From positions 102,764 to 166,763 of the forward strand of contig NZ_JALPRR010000006.1 in the NCBI RefSeq assembly GCF_023630205.1: a DNA stretch of 64,000 nucleotides, given 5' to 3'. The translations under genes were made by a program, and so were the position numbers. Source of the stretch: Pontibacter ruber (GTDB taxonomy: Bacteria > Bacteroidota > Bacteroidia > Cytophagales > Hymenobacteraceae). The notes below the pieces were generated by a model. It searched no databases. It was not told the DNA's origin and worked only from the letters and a program-made list of their open reading frames with translations. Below are positions 35,067 to 43,059 of this stretch, one piece after another (positions within the stretch are counted from its first letter, which is position 1; each line of letters starts with the position of its first letter).

Positions 35067-35978
35067 TTATACTTCCGATCCGACTTTTGGAACCGCGTGC
35101 TGCCGTGTCCGGCTCACCAGGTATACGCCTGCAAATATGAGCAGCGCGTACAACGCTTTCTCCAATGTGAAAACATCCTTGCCCATAAACACCGCTATCA
35201 GTATAGCCATCACGGGCTGCAGGTAAATATAAGCGCCTACCAGCGACGGGTTGGCATAGCGCAGGGCCCAGGTGTTGAGCAGGTAGGCAAGGATTGTAAC
35301 AGCAAAGACCATGAAAACGAGCGCCAACCAGATCGATACCGGGAAGGCGCTATAGTCAGGGGTGAGAAGTTGCTGCCAGCCAAAAGGTACCACCAGCACG
35401 GCACCTACTGTAAAAATGCGGCTCACGATGGTAATGGCTTTATACTTCTGCATGAGCGGTTTTACCAGCACCAGGTACATGCCAAACGAAGTCGCATTCA
35501 GGATGATGAGCAGATCGCCCCAGATATTGCCGGTCGTACTTTCGCCACGCGAGTTGTAGATCAGCAGCAAAGCTCCAGTGCAGGCAAGCAAAATGCCGGA
35601 AATTTTCCGTTTACCGACCCGCTCTTTCAGAAGTATAGCCGAGAATATGAGCACCACGACCGGCACGATCACCATCAGCAGGGCGGCATTGATGGGGGCA
35701 GTAAGGTTAAGGCCTGCAAAGAAGCACAATTGGTTTACAGCTACACCGGTTATCCCACAAAGTATAACACGAAGGTTATCCGCACGTCCCACAATTTTCT
35801 CCTGCACCACGAAACGCGAAAATATCCCGAAAAAGAGCGCTGCCGACACCACCCTGATCACAATCAGGCCAAACGGGCCGACGTATTCCGGCATTACCTC
35901 CTTGGCGATACTATAATTGCTTCCGTAAATAAGCGCCACCAGAAAAAGCGACGCATGCACCTGCACCTGTCTATTCAT
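35067..35978 (-). CDS. DMT family transporter (EamA)
   Basis: The 303-residue protein has two EamA domains and about ten TM segments, with the typical start MNRQVQVHASLFLVALIYGSNY and the mid-protein PINAALLMVIVPVVVLIFS repeat. Such proteins export amino acids, metabolites or drugs. I chose ATG 35978 rather than upstream in-frame starts because it begins the conserved N-terminus. A TAnnTTTG box lies five bases upstream. The AI-2E gene diverges from it across 76 bases. Confidence 0.9.
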   Translation of the reverse strand: MNRQVQVHASLFLVALIYGSNYSIAKEVMPEYVGPFGLIVIRVVSAALFFGIFSRFVVQEKIVGRADNLRVILCGITGVAVNQLCFFAGLNLTAPINAALLMVIVPVVVLIFSAILLKERVGKRKISGILLACTGALLLIYNSRGESTTGNIWGDLLIILNATSFGMYLVLVKPLMQKYKAITIVSRIFTVGAVLVVPFGWQQLLTPDYSAFPVSIWLALVFMVFAVTILAYLLNTWALRYANPSLVGAYIYLQPVMAILIAVFMGKDVFTLEKALYALLIFAGVYLVSRTRQHAVPKVGSEV

Positions 35979-35982
35979 GGCG

Positions 35983-35990
35983 CAAAGGTA
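35983..35990 (-). promoter_or_regulatory. TAnnTTTG box close to the DMT start
   Basis: On the minus strand TACCTTTG matches the -7 consensus five bases before ATG 35978, which suggests a leaderless transcript if used. No good -33 element is seen. Confidence 0.35.
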
Positions 35991-36054
35991 CGTGCTTATT
36001 ACAACTCCACCGTATAAGGAAAAGAAACAAAAATTACGCAAAACTGACAATTAT

Positions 36055-37197
36055 ATGAACAATATGCCCCTGTCTGTGCGGCGCTCTCTGGAGGTTATGG
36101 GTCTGTTTTTTCTGGGATGGATCATCGTGCTGGGAAAAGGATTGCTGACGCCGCTGCTTTTGGCTTTTTTTATCAGCATCATGCTGCTGCCCGTATACCG
36201 GTTCTTTCATAAAAGAAGGGTGCCGGAAGCGCTGGCCATTGTGCTGAGCCTGTTATTGCTGGGCATAGCGGTGGGGCTTGTTGTCTGGTTCTTCTCTTCC
36301 CAGATCGCAAACCTGATACAGGATTTTCCTGTCATCCAGAAAAACGTGACAAACCACTTGAACGCGCTGAGCGCCTGGATCGAGTCTAAAACCCCCTATT
36401 CTTCAGAAGAGCAGCTTCGGTTCATTAACGAGCAAAGCAATAAGTTACTGGGCTTTGCCGGTAATTTGCTGACCGGGGCTGCCGGTTCGGTAACCTCTGT
36501 CCTGATCCTGCTGGGTTTGCTGCCCATTTACATCTTCCTGGTCCTGTTTTACCGAAACCTGCTGCTGCGCTTTGTTTTCCTGTGGTTCCCGCGCGATAGC
36601 CACGAGAAAGTGGAGGAGACCCTGCGCGAGATGCAGGTGATCATCAAAAGCTACCTGTTTGGCCTGCTGATACAGGTGTCGTACATGACGGTGCTGCTGG
36701 GCGGTATTCTCCTGATCATTGGCATCAAGCATGCCCTGCTCATCGGGCTGATCTTCGCTTTCCTGAACCTGATCCCGTACGTAGGTGCTTTGCTGGGTAA
36801 CATCATCGGCGTGTTGCTGACACTGGCATCTTCTTCGGAGTTATGGCCGATTTTGGTAGTGTTGGGTACAATTGCCGGTGTGCAGTTCCTGGACAACAAC
36901 ATCCTCATGCCGCGCATTGTAGGCTCCAAAGTAAAGATCAATGCGCTGGCTACCATTGTTGGGGTGATAGTGGGTGGCGAAATTGCAGGTATAGCCGGCA
37001 TGTTCCTGTCACTGCCGATCATTGCCGTGCTCAAAGTTATCTTCGACAGGAGCGAGCCATTTAAGCAGTGGGGCGTTTTGTTTGGGGACGAGCGCCCGGG
37101 CCGCAGCCCGATGGAAGTACCCATACTCAGGCGCAAAAGCGAGCGGGTGCGGGAAAAACTCGAAGCCGAAAACAAGATAGAACCGCCGCATAAATAG
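36055..37197 (+). CDS. AI-2E family transporter, second copy
   Basis: The 380-residue integral membrane protein is a paralogue of 10405-11487 with the same topology and the signature FAFLNLIPYVGALLGNIIG. Its C-terminus is longer and basic. ATG 36055 gives MNNMPLSVRR; a longer frame exists but has no family similarity at its start. Divergent from the DMT gene. Substrate unknown. Confidence 0.9.
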   Translation: MNNMPLSVRRSLEVMGLFFLGWIIVLGKGLLTPLLLAFFISIMLLPVYRFFHKRRVPEALAIVLSLLLLGIAVGLVVWFFSSQIANLIQDFPVIQKNVTNHLNALSAWIESKTPYSSEEQLRFINEQSNKLLGFAGNLLTGAAGSVTSVLILLGLLPIYIFLVLFYRNLLLRFVFLWFPRDSHEKVEETLREMQVIIKSYLFGLLIQVSYMTVLLGGILLIIGIKHALLIGLIFAFLNLIPYVGALLGNIIGVLLTLASSSELWPILVVLGTIAGVQFLDNNILMPRIVGSKVKINALATIVGVIVGGEIAGIAGMFLSLPIIAVLKVIFDRSEPFKQWGVLFGDERPGRSPMEVPILRRKSERVREKLEAENKIEPPHK

Positions 37198-37296
37198 TAG
37201 ACTTTAGACACAGGACGTAAAACTGCGCATGACCGGTAGTTGCATTGCCGCTGCCAGCCTCTCTTCGGGAGTAGAATAATCGAGTTCTACAGTTAC

Positions 37297-37399
37297 TGGC
37301 GCGGGAATTATTCCCGTGTCCTAAGGTGCAGTTGAATCTCTGACTCAACTGGGGCAGAGGCCCAACTATTGCCGGACACAAGCGAGGACGCTCGCGCAA
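37297..37399. repeat. GGCGC-stem-GTGAC hairpin repeats, copies 3 and 4
   Basis: Copy 3 (37297-37320, plus strand) has TGGCGC, stem GGGAA-TTA-TTCCC, GTGTC, followed by a second hairpin at 37330-37350 (AGTTGAAT and ACTCAACT, one mismatch). Copy 4 (37374-37399, minus strand) has TTGCGC, stem GAGCG-TCCT-CGCT, T, GTGTCC. The 556-base gap holds no gene. Confidence 0.6.
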
Positions 37400-37422
37400 G
37401 ATGAAGTATAGCCTCTCCTGTA

Positions 37423-37500
37423 CAAAAGCGGAAATTCCCCTCCTGTGGACTAGCCAAAACGAGAGTTTTGAGCGAGCGAGCGTAGCTCTCAGGGGTGGGT
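37423..37500 (+). repeat. 88-bp dispersed repeat, partial copy 3
   Basis: It begins GCGGAAATTCCCCTCCTG, as in the 3' part of copies 1 and 2, then has an AGCGAGCGTAGCTCTCAGGGG segment that also occurs inverted near 20095-20125. Hence the repeats are mosaics of shared modules. A GC-rich hairpin (CCCTCCCCT with AGGGGAGGG) lies further on near 37593. Confidence 0.55.
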
Positions 37501-37711
37501 TTATACTTGATCAGATCCAGATCTCTCACAGCTACGCCGGCTCTTTTCGGCTCTCGCCTCAAGAGTAGTCGGGATGACAAAGAAAGTATAAAACTCCCTC
37601 CCCTGTTTTTAGGGGAGGGCTGGGGAGGGGTTTACTCCATTCATAATTCACCCAAATTGTCAAGACCTGCTCAACCCCAACAAGTATACCACCTCTTTGC
37701 GCTCAAATTCG

Positions 37712-37719
37712 TAGCTTTG
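37712..37719 (+). promoter_or_regulatory. Candidate -7 box of rarA
   Basis: TAGCTTTG matches TAnnTTTG exactly, 35 bases before the rarA ATG. A TTTG lies upstream at 37696-37699, but the spacing (12 bases) is too short for the usual -33 element. Confidence 0.4.
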
Positions 37720-37753
37720 TCTGAACCCGGAACGGGAGAAAGTAGAGAGCAGA

Positions 37754-39022
37754 ATGAACCACCCGAACATACCATTGGCCGAACGCATGCGGCCACATAA
37801 CCTGGATCAGTATTACGGACAAAAACACCTGGTAGGGCCTACGGGTATCCTGCGCCGCTACATCGAAGGCGGCGTAATACCAAGTATGATTTTGTGGGGC
37901 CCACCGGGCGTAGGTAAAACCACGCTGGCCAACATCATTGCCAACCAGATGAAAGTGCCCTTCGTGGCGCTGAGTGCCATCAACTCCGGTGTGAAAGACA
38001 TCCGTGAGGTGATCGAGCAGGCCAGGAAGCGACAGGGCACCGTGCTGTTCATCGACGAGATTCACCGCTTTAACAAGTCGCAGCAGGATGCGCTGCTGGG
38101 CGCTGTGGAGAAAGGCACCGTAACCCTGGTGGGCGCTACGACCGAGAACCCTTCCTTTGAAGTAATTTCGGCCTTGCTGTCGCGCTGCCAGGTATACATC
38201 CTCAAGCACCTTAGCAAAGACGAACTGATCGAACTGGTGGACAAAGCGCTGGCCGATGATGAGTGGATGCGCCACCGCAACGTGCGGGTAGAGGAGTACG
38301 AGGCGCTTCTGACCATTTCCGGAGGCGATGCCCGCAAGCTGCTTAACCTGCTCGAGATCGTGGCTGAAGGCGTGAAGGGCGACGAAGTGGTGGTGACCAA
38401 CGAGCTGGTAAAACAGGTAGCGCAGCAGAACATCGTGATGTACGACAAGTCCGGGGAGATGCACTACGACCTGGTGTCGGCTTTTATCAAGTCCATACGC
38501 GGCTCTGATCCCAACGCGGCGGTGTACTGGCTGGCCCGCATGATCGAGGGGGGCGAAGATCCAAAGTTTATTGCCCGCAGGTTGTTGATCGCTGCTTCAG
38601 AAGACATCGGCCTGGCTAATTCCAATGCGCTGCTGATGGCAACTTCCTGCTTTCAGGCGGTGCAGATGATCGGTTACCCAGAGGCGGAAATCATACTTTC
38701 GCAGTGTACCGTTTACCTGGCCACATCCCCAAAGAGCAATGCCTCGTACAAGGCCATCAAAACGGCGCGCCAGTTGGTGCAGCAAACCGGTAATTTGCCG
38801 GTGCCGCTGCACATCCGCAACGCGCCTACCAAGCTGATGAAAGAGATCGGCTACGGCAACGATTACAAGTATGCCCACGACTACGAAGGCAATTTTGTGC
38901 AGCAGGAATTCATGCCCGAAGGCCTTAGCCAGACGCGTTTTTACGAACCCGGCCAGAACGGCCGCGAAAACGAAATGCGCAAGCAACTGCAGGCGCAGTG
39001 GGGGAAGAAGTATAATTATTAG
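37754..39022 (+). CDS. rarA: Replication-associated recombination protein A
   Basis: The 422-residue AAA+ ATPase is RarA/MgsA, which acts at stalled replication forks with SSB and RecQ-like helicases. It shows the N-terminal PLAERMRPHNLDQYYGQKHL block, Walker A GPPGVGKTTLA (about 52-62), Walker B LFIDEIHRFNKSQQDALLG, sensor 1 GATTENPSFE, and the conserved C-terminal EDIGLAN, with clamp-loader-like tetramerisation parts. Length is normal. The stop codon is immediately followed by an octamer array. Confidence 0.95.
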   Translation: MNHPNIPLAERMRPHNLDQYYGQKHLVGPTGILRRYIEGGVIPSMILWGPPGVGKTTLANIIANQMKVPFVALSAINSGVKDIREVIEQARKRQGTVLFIDEIHRFNKSQQDALLGAVEKGTVTLVGATTENPSFEVISALLSRCQVYILKHLSKDELIELVDKALADDEWMRHRNVRVEEYEALLTISGGDARKLLNLLEIVAEGVKGDEVVVTNELVKQVAQQNIVMYDKSGEMHYDLVSAFIKSIRGSDPNAAVYWLARMIEGGEDPKFIARRLLIAASEDIGLANSNALLMATSCFQAVQMIGYPEAEIILSQCTVYLATSPKSNASYKAIKTARQLVQQTGNLPVPLHIRNAPTKLMKEIGYGNDYKYAHDYEGNFVQQEFMPEGLSQTRFYEPGQNGRENEMRKQLQAQWGKKYNY

Positions 39023-39077
39023 TTAGAGAGTTTAGGAGTTAGAAAGTTAGAAAGGTAAAGAGGTAGAAAAGTAAAGA
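39022..39077 (+). repeat. GTTAGARA octamer array (seven units)
   Basis: Seven exact 8-base registers run from 39022: GTTAGAGA, GTTTAGGA, GTTAGAAA twice, GGTAAAGA, GGTAGAAA, AGTAAAGA. The array begins in the rarA stop codon. Confidence 0.8.
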
Positions 39078-39161
39078 AGGAGAATAGCTGTACTTGCTAG
39101 CTGTGGTAGAAAGGCTAAAAGCCTCTGAGGCCTGCAAGTATAAATTGCACTGAAAAACCAA

Positions 39162-39199
39162 CTCTCTAACTCTCTAACTTTCTAACTCTCTAACTCTAA
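39162..39199 (-). repeat. GTTAGARA octamer array, inverted partner
   Basis: Four inverted octamers (CTCTCTAA twice, CTTTCTAA, CTCTCTAA) and a partial unit lie 84 bases after the direct array. The two arrays could pair into a long imperfect stem. The 39023-39344 gap has no gene. Confidence 0.75.
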
Positions 39200-39271
39200 T
39201 CGTTTGTCTATAAAAACGGCAGGTTAGTCGAATAGTGGGGAAGGGGTAAGCCGGTATTGAACTATATGCGG

Positions 39272-39279
39272 TAAATTTG
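39272..39279 (+). promoter_or_regulatory. Candidate -7 box of sppA
   Basis: TAAATTTG matches the -7 consensus. It predicts a start near 39286, so the upstream ATG at 39288 would be leaderless and ATG 39345 gets a normal leader. A -33 element is not evident. Confidence 0.45.
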
Positions 39280-39344
39280 CATATTGTATGCAGAGGCAAC
39301 TTTCTTCTGCTACTCAAAAACAACACAACAAACCTGTTTCTTAT

Positions 39345-41111
39345 ATGTTAAATTTCCTGAAATATGTGCTCGCTACCATTGTTGGCCTGCTCATATTCTT
39401 CTTCATTTCCATCCTGATCCTGATCGGGATCGCAGCCAGTTCTGCCTCCAAAAGTGAGGTAGAAATCGTGGAGAATTCTGTGCTGGAGCTCAAGCTGGAT
39501 AAGCCCATTGCCGAGCGCGACCCGAACAACCCGCTGCAGGAACTTGGCTTTTCTTTCGGCGGCTTCTCCAGCAGCGACGGCTTGGACCAGATCAAAGCTT
39601 CTATCCGCAAGGCTAAGAAAGACGACAACATCAAAGGTATTTTCCTGAACCTGGGCTTCATCGACGCTGGCATGGGTAAGCTGGAAGAAATCCGCAACGA
39701 ACTCATCGACTTCAAGAAATCGGGCAAATTCATCGTTTCGTACGGCGACATCACCACCGAAAAAGGCTATTACCTGGCTTCTGTGGCAGATAAGATCTAC
39801 CTGAACCCCTTGGGAGCGCTGGAATTCAATGGCATGAGCTCAGAAGTATACTTCTTCAAAGGCACTCTGGAAAAGCTGAACATCAAGCCGCAGATCTTCA
39901 AAGTAGGCGAATTCAAAAGTGCGGTGGAGCCATTCTTCCTTGATAAAATGAGCGAGCCGGCCCGCCTTCAGCTGAACTCTTTCCTGAACTCGATCAACGA
40001 TTACCAGCTGCGTAACATTGCCAAATCAAGAGGCAAAACTTACCAGGAGCTGAAGAATGTTTCGGATAACCTGCTGATCCGGGAAGCCGAAGACGCCAAG
40101 AAGTATGGCCTGATCACTGACGTTGGTTATTACGACCAGGCCATCGATTATATGAAGGCGAAAGCCGGCATCAAGAAAGGAGATAAGCTGCAACTGGTAG
40201 AGCTGGCAAAGTATAAAAAAGCTGACGTGAAGGACGAAGATGCAAAATCTTCTAAGAACCGCATTGCCGTGATCTATGCTGAAGGCGATATTGTGGATGG
40301 CGAAGGCGACGAAGACAACATCGGTAGCCTGCGCTTTGCGGAAGCTATCCGCCAGGCCCGTGTAGATGATAACGTAAAGGCCGTAGTGCTGCGCATCAGC
40401 TCGCCGGGAGGTAGTGCGCTGGCTTCAGATGTGATCTGGCGTGAGGTACAGTTAACGAAAAAAGAGAAGCCGATCATCGCATCCATGTCTGATGTGGCAG
40501 CATCCGGCGGTTACTACATCGCCATGGGCTGCGACACGATCGTTGCGCACCCGAACACCATCACCGGTAGTATCGGTGTGTTTGGTGTGATCCCGAACAT
40601 GCAGGGCTTCTTCAACGACAAACTGGGCATTACAGTGGACCGCGTAAGCACCGGCAAGTTCTCTGATATGCCAACTGTAACGCGCCCCATGACTGCGTTT
40701 GAGCAGGAAGTGGTACAGCGCGAGATCAACAAGATCTACGAGACCTTTACCGGCAAAGCAGCTCAGGGCCGTCATATGCCGCAGGACAAGCTGAAAGAGT
40801 ATGCTTCGGGCCGTGTATGGTCTGGTATCGAAGCGAAAGAGCGCAAGCTGGTAGACGTGCACGGTGGCCTGGAAACTGCCATCGAGATTGCCGCCGCCAA
40901 AGCCGGTATCAAGGATGATTATCGCCTGAAAGAGCTGCCACGCCGCAAGACGTTCTTCGACGAGCTGTTCGGAGATGCCGGTTCGCAGGTGAAAGAAAGC
41001 GCTGTGAAAGCTGAGCTGGGCGAGCTGTACCCGATCTACAAGATGTACAAGAAAGTAGAGCACATTCAGGGCGTACAGGCACGTATGCCGTTCGACCTCA
41101 GCATTCAATAA
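39345..41111 (+). CDS. sppA: Signal peptide peptidase SppA (67K type)
   Basis: The 588-residue membrane-bound serine protease degrades cleaved signal peptides. An N-terminal TM (about 5-30) is followed by two tandem ClpP-like domains. The catalytic dyad is Ser357 (in SSPGGSALAS) with Lys191 (in GEFKSAVEPF), as in E. coli SppA. Length fits the tandem 67K form. ATG 39345 starts at the hydrophobic anchor; an upstream in-frame ATG would prefix a hydrophilic stretch. It faces no operon partner. Confidence 0.95.
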   Translation: MLNFLKYVLATIVGLLIFFFISILILIGIAASSASKSEVEIVENSVLELKLDKPIAERDPNNPLQELGFSFGGFSSSDGLDQIKASIRKAKKDDNIKGIFLNLGFIDAGMGKLEEIRNELIDFKKSGKFIVSYGDITTEKGYYLASVADKIYLNPLGALEFNGMSSEVYFFKGTLEKLNIKPQIFKVGEFKSAVEPFFLDKMSEPARLQLNSFLNSINDYQLRNIAKSRGKTYQELKNVSDNLLIREAEDAKKYGLITDVGYYDQAIDYMKAKAGIKKGDKLQLVELAKYKKADVKDEDAKSSKNRIAVIYAEGDIVDGEGDEDNIGSLRFAEAIRQARVDDNVKAVVLRISSPGGSALASDVIWREVQLTKKEKPIIASMSDVAASGGYYIAMGCDTIVAHPNTITGSIGVFGVIPNMQGFFNDKLGITVDRVSTGKFSDMPTVTRPMTAFEQEVVQREINKIYETFTGKAAQGRHMPQDKLKEYASGRVWSGIEAKERKLVDVHGGLETAIEIAAAKAGIKDDYRLKELPRRKTFFDELFGDAGSQVKESAVKAELGELYPIYKMYKKVEHIQGVQARMPFDLSIQ

Positions 41112-41150
41112 GCAACTTTGAATGACTGAGTAATCAAATAAGTGATTTAC

Positions 41151-41190
41151 AAAAGCCGCTTCCGGATAACCCGGGAGCGGCTTTTGTTTT
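41151..41190 (+). terminator. Terminator of sppA
   Basis: A 13-bp stem (AAAAGCCGCTTCC and GGGAGCGGCTTTT, one mismatch) is followed by a T-rich tract 40 bases after the stop. Confidence 0.85.
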
Positions 41191-41348
41191 ATAGCCGGTG
41201 TATTTTTTGCAACTTGCCGGCAAGTATAAAGGTAGAATTTTGAGAGAGTGAATAAACCCGACACCTGACAAATGTCATTTATTCTAAAGTATAAAATGCT
41301 CTAATTCGCACATTCATTCATCACAAGACCGCACATTAACCTAAAATT

Positions 41349-42164
41349 ATGATACAGCAATTACAGGAATCAGCAGCTTATATACAGGCACACACAGAGG
41401 GCTTTGCTCCGGAATTCGGCATTATACTAGGCACCGGCCTTGGCGCTTTGGTAAAGGAGATCGAAATAAAGTATAGTTTGTCTTACGCGGATATCCCGCA
41501 CTTCCCGGTGTCGACAGTGGAAAGCCACTCTGGCAGGCTGATCCTGGGAACGCTGGCAGGCCGCAACGTGATCGTGATGCAGGGACGCTTCCATTACTAC
41601 GAAGGCTATACCATGAACCAGGTGGTGTTCCCGGTCCGCGTGATGAAGCTGTTGAACGTGAAGAAACTGTTTGTGTCTAACGCAGCCGGTGGCCTGAACC
41701 CGCAGTTCAATACAACAGACCTGATGGTGATTACCGACCACATCAACCTGCAGCCCTCTAACCCGCTTATCGGCAAAAATATTGACGAGCTGGGTCCGCG
41801 CTTCCCGGATATGAGCGATGTATACGACGAGCACATGATCCGCCAGGCGATGGTAATTGCAGAGGATGCCGATTTTGACCTGCGCGAAGGGGTTTATGCC
41901 AGCGTGCCGGGCCCCATGCTGGAGACCAAAGCAGAGTATAACTACATTGCCCGTATCGGTGCCGATGCCGTGGGTATGTCTACGGTGCCGGAAGTAATTG
42001 CAGCGCGCCACATGGGCATGCCGGTATTTGGCATTTCAGTGATCACGGATATGGGTACGCCGGATCGTATCAAGAAAGTAGTACTGAAAGACATCCTGGA
42101 TGCCGCTGCTGTGGCGGAACCCCGCTTAGCCATGCTGATCCGTGAGCTGGTACGTCAGCAATAA
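41349..42164 (+). CDS. punA: Purine nucleoside phosphorylase
   Basis: The 271-residue enzyme is a trimeric-type (class II, PNP/MTAP family) purine nucleoside phosphorylase that splits inosine or guanosine with phosphate. It has the GTGLG phosphate loop (LGTGLGALVKEI), the HSGR and GRFHYYEG blocks, NAAGGLN and the substrate region MEGVYASVPGPMLETKAEY-like, ending with VGMSTVPEVIAARH. Length is normal. It ends at the longest palindromic terminator of the window. Confidence 0.94.
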   Translation: MIQQLQESAAYIQAHTEGFAPEFGIILGTGLGALVKEIEIKYSLSYADIPHFPVSTVESHSGRLILGTLAGRNVIVMQGRFHYYEGYTMNQVVFPVRVMKLLNVKKLFVSNAAGGLNPQFNTTDLMVITDHINLQPSNPLIGKNIDELGPRFPDMSDVYDEHMIRQAMVIAEDADFDLREGVYASVPGPMLETKAEYNYIARIGADAVGMSTVPEVIAARHMGMPVFGISVITDMGTPDRIKKVVLKDILDAAAVAEPRLAMLIRELVRQQ

Positions 42165-42168
42165 CGTA

Positions 42169-42232
42169 AAGTATAAAGTATAAATAGGAAGCGGGGCCAG
42201 ATGGCCCCGCTTCCTATTTATACTTTATACTT
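42169..42232. terminator. 31-bp perfect inverted repeat, bidirectional terminator
   Basis: The two 31-base arms (42169-42199 and 42202-42232) are perfect reverse complements with only GA between them. The inner part is a GC-rich stem (GGAAGCGGGGCCA); the outer part of each arm contains AAGTATAAAGTATAAA. It lies between the convergent punA and DUF4249 genes. Confidence 0.92.
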
Positions 42233-42249
42233 CCAGATCAGGTTATTTC

Positions 42250-43059
42250 TTATTTAATGATCACCGTCTGCCGGTCATAGGCCAGGTTGGTAAATACCCC
42301 AATTCCGCCCTGCACGGTTGATGCGATTTTAGAAGGCTGTGCAAACGGGTTGCCGTTGGCGTTTTTAGCATCGGAGGTAGAGCGGAGGAAATTATAGTAT
42401 TGCTCCTCGATGTGGTAAAGCGTAACTGTTAACGAATCGCCTTTATCATAGTCATAAGCCGAGCCGAGTGTAACACGTGTGCCGTTGGTCAGCTCATCTG
42501 ATACTGTAAACTCCCGATCAGAACCTTCATGCAGGCTATCGATATGTGTCATGTACCTGTAAAAGTTGCGGCTATTCGGGTCGTCCTGGTAAGACGTAAG
42601 CAGCAGCGCCTCTTCTTTCTCGTTAAAACGGTATTCCAGGGTATCGATAGGAACCCGCGGCAACATCGTGGTGAAGCCGGTTACCCGGCGGCCTTTGCCA
42701 TCTTTTACTTCCAGACTATACATTTCACCGGGCTTGCCTTCCACCAGTTCATCAGAGCGGTGGGTGTAGAATTTGTTTATCTCTTTGTCTATAAAAGGGG
42801 CATAATTAAGACGGGTGGTTTTGCCGTTGTAGGTGATGAATACCTCAGCATCGGGTACCAGCGGGGGCTGCGGCTCGTCAAAATAACTCACGCTCTCCAG
42901 CACCGTGGCGCGCATGGGTTTGCCAGGCTCCAGGTAGCACTCCACTACCAGTTGCGCCTCGTGAGGCGGCAGCTCCACGTCAATGGCTTTTTCCAGGTCA
43001 CAGGCGGTAAGCAGCAACAGCAGGGGCAACAGGAAATATAGGCTTGATTTCAGTTTCAT
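42250..43059 (-). CDS. DUF4249 lipoprotein
   Basis: The 269-residue product has a lipoprotein signal (lipobox LTAC, Cys20), the DUF4249 opening EKAIDVELPPHEAQLVVECYL and the PDAEVFITYNG block. DUF4249 proteins are usually encoded directly after a TonB-dependent receptor and are thought to act as surface or periplasmic partners. Its ATG overlaps the receptor stop (TGATG), so the pair is translated from one message. Confidence 0.9.
   Translation of the reverse strand: MKLKSSLYFLLPLLLLLTACDLEKAIDVELPPHEAQLVVECYLEPGKPMRATVLESVSYFDEPQPPLVPDAEVFITYNGKTTRLNYAPFIDKEINKFYTHRSDELVEGKPGEMYSLEVKDGKGRRVTGFTTMLPRVPIDTLEYRFNEKEEALLLTSYQDDPNSRNFYRYMTHIDSLHEGSDREFTVSDELTNGTRVTLGSAYDYDKGDSLTVTLYHIEEQYYNFLRSTSDAKNANGNPFAQPSKIASTVQGGIGVFTNLAYDRQTVIIK

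Noticed and set aside
35025..36017. 330-codon open frame antisense to the DMT transporter gene
   Set aside because: The opposite strand encodes a clear ten-TM EamA protein; this frame is a low-complexity polar shadow.
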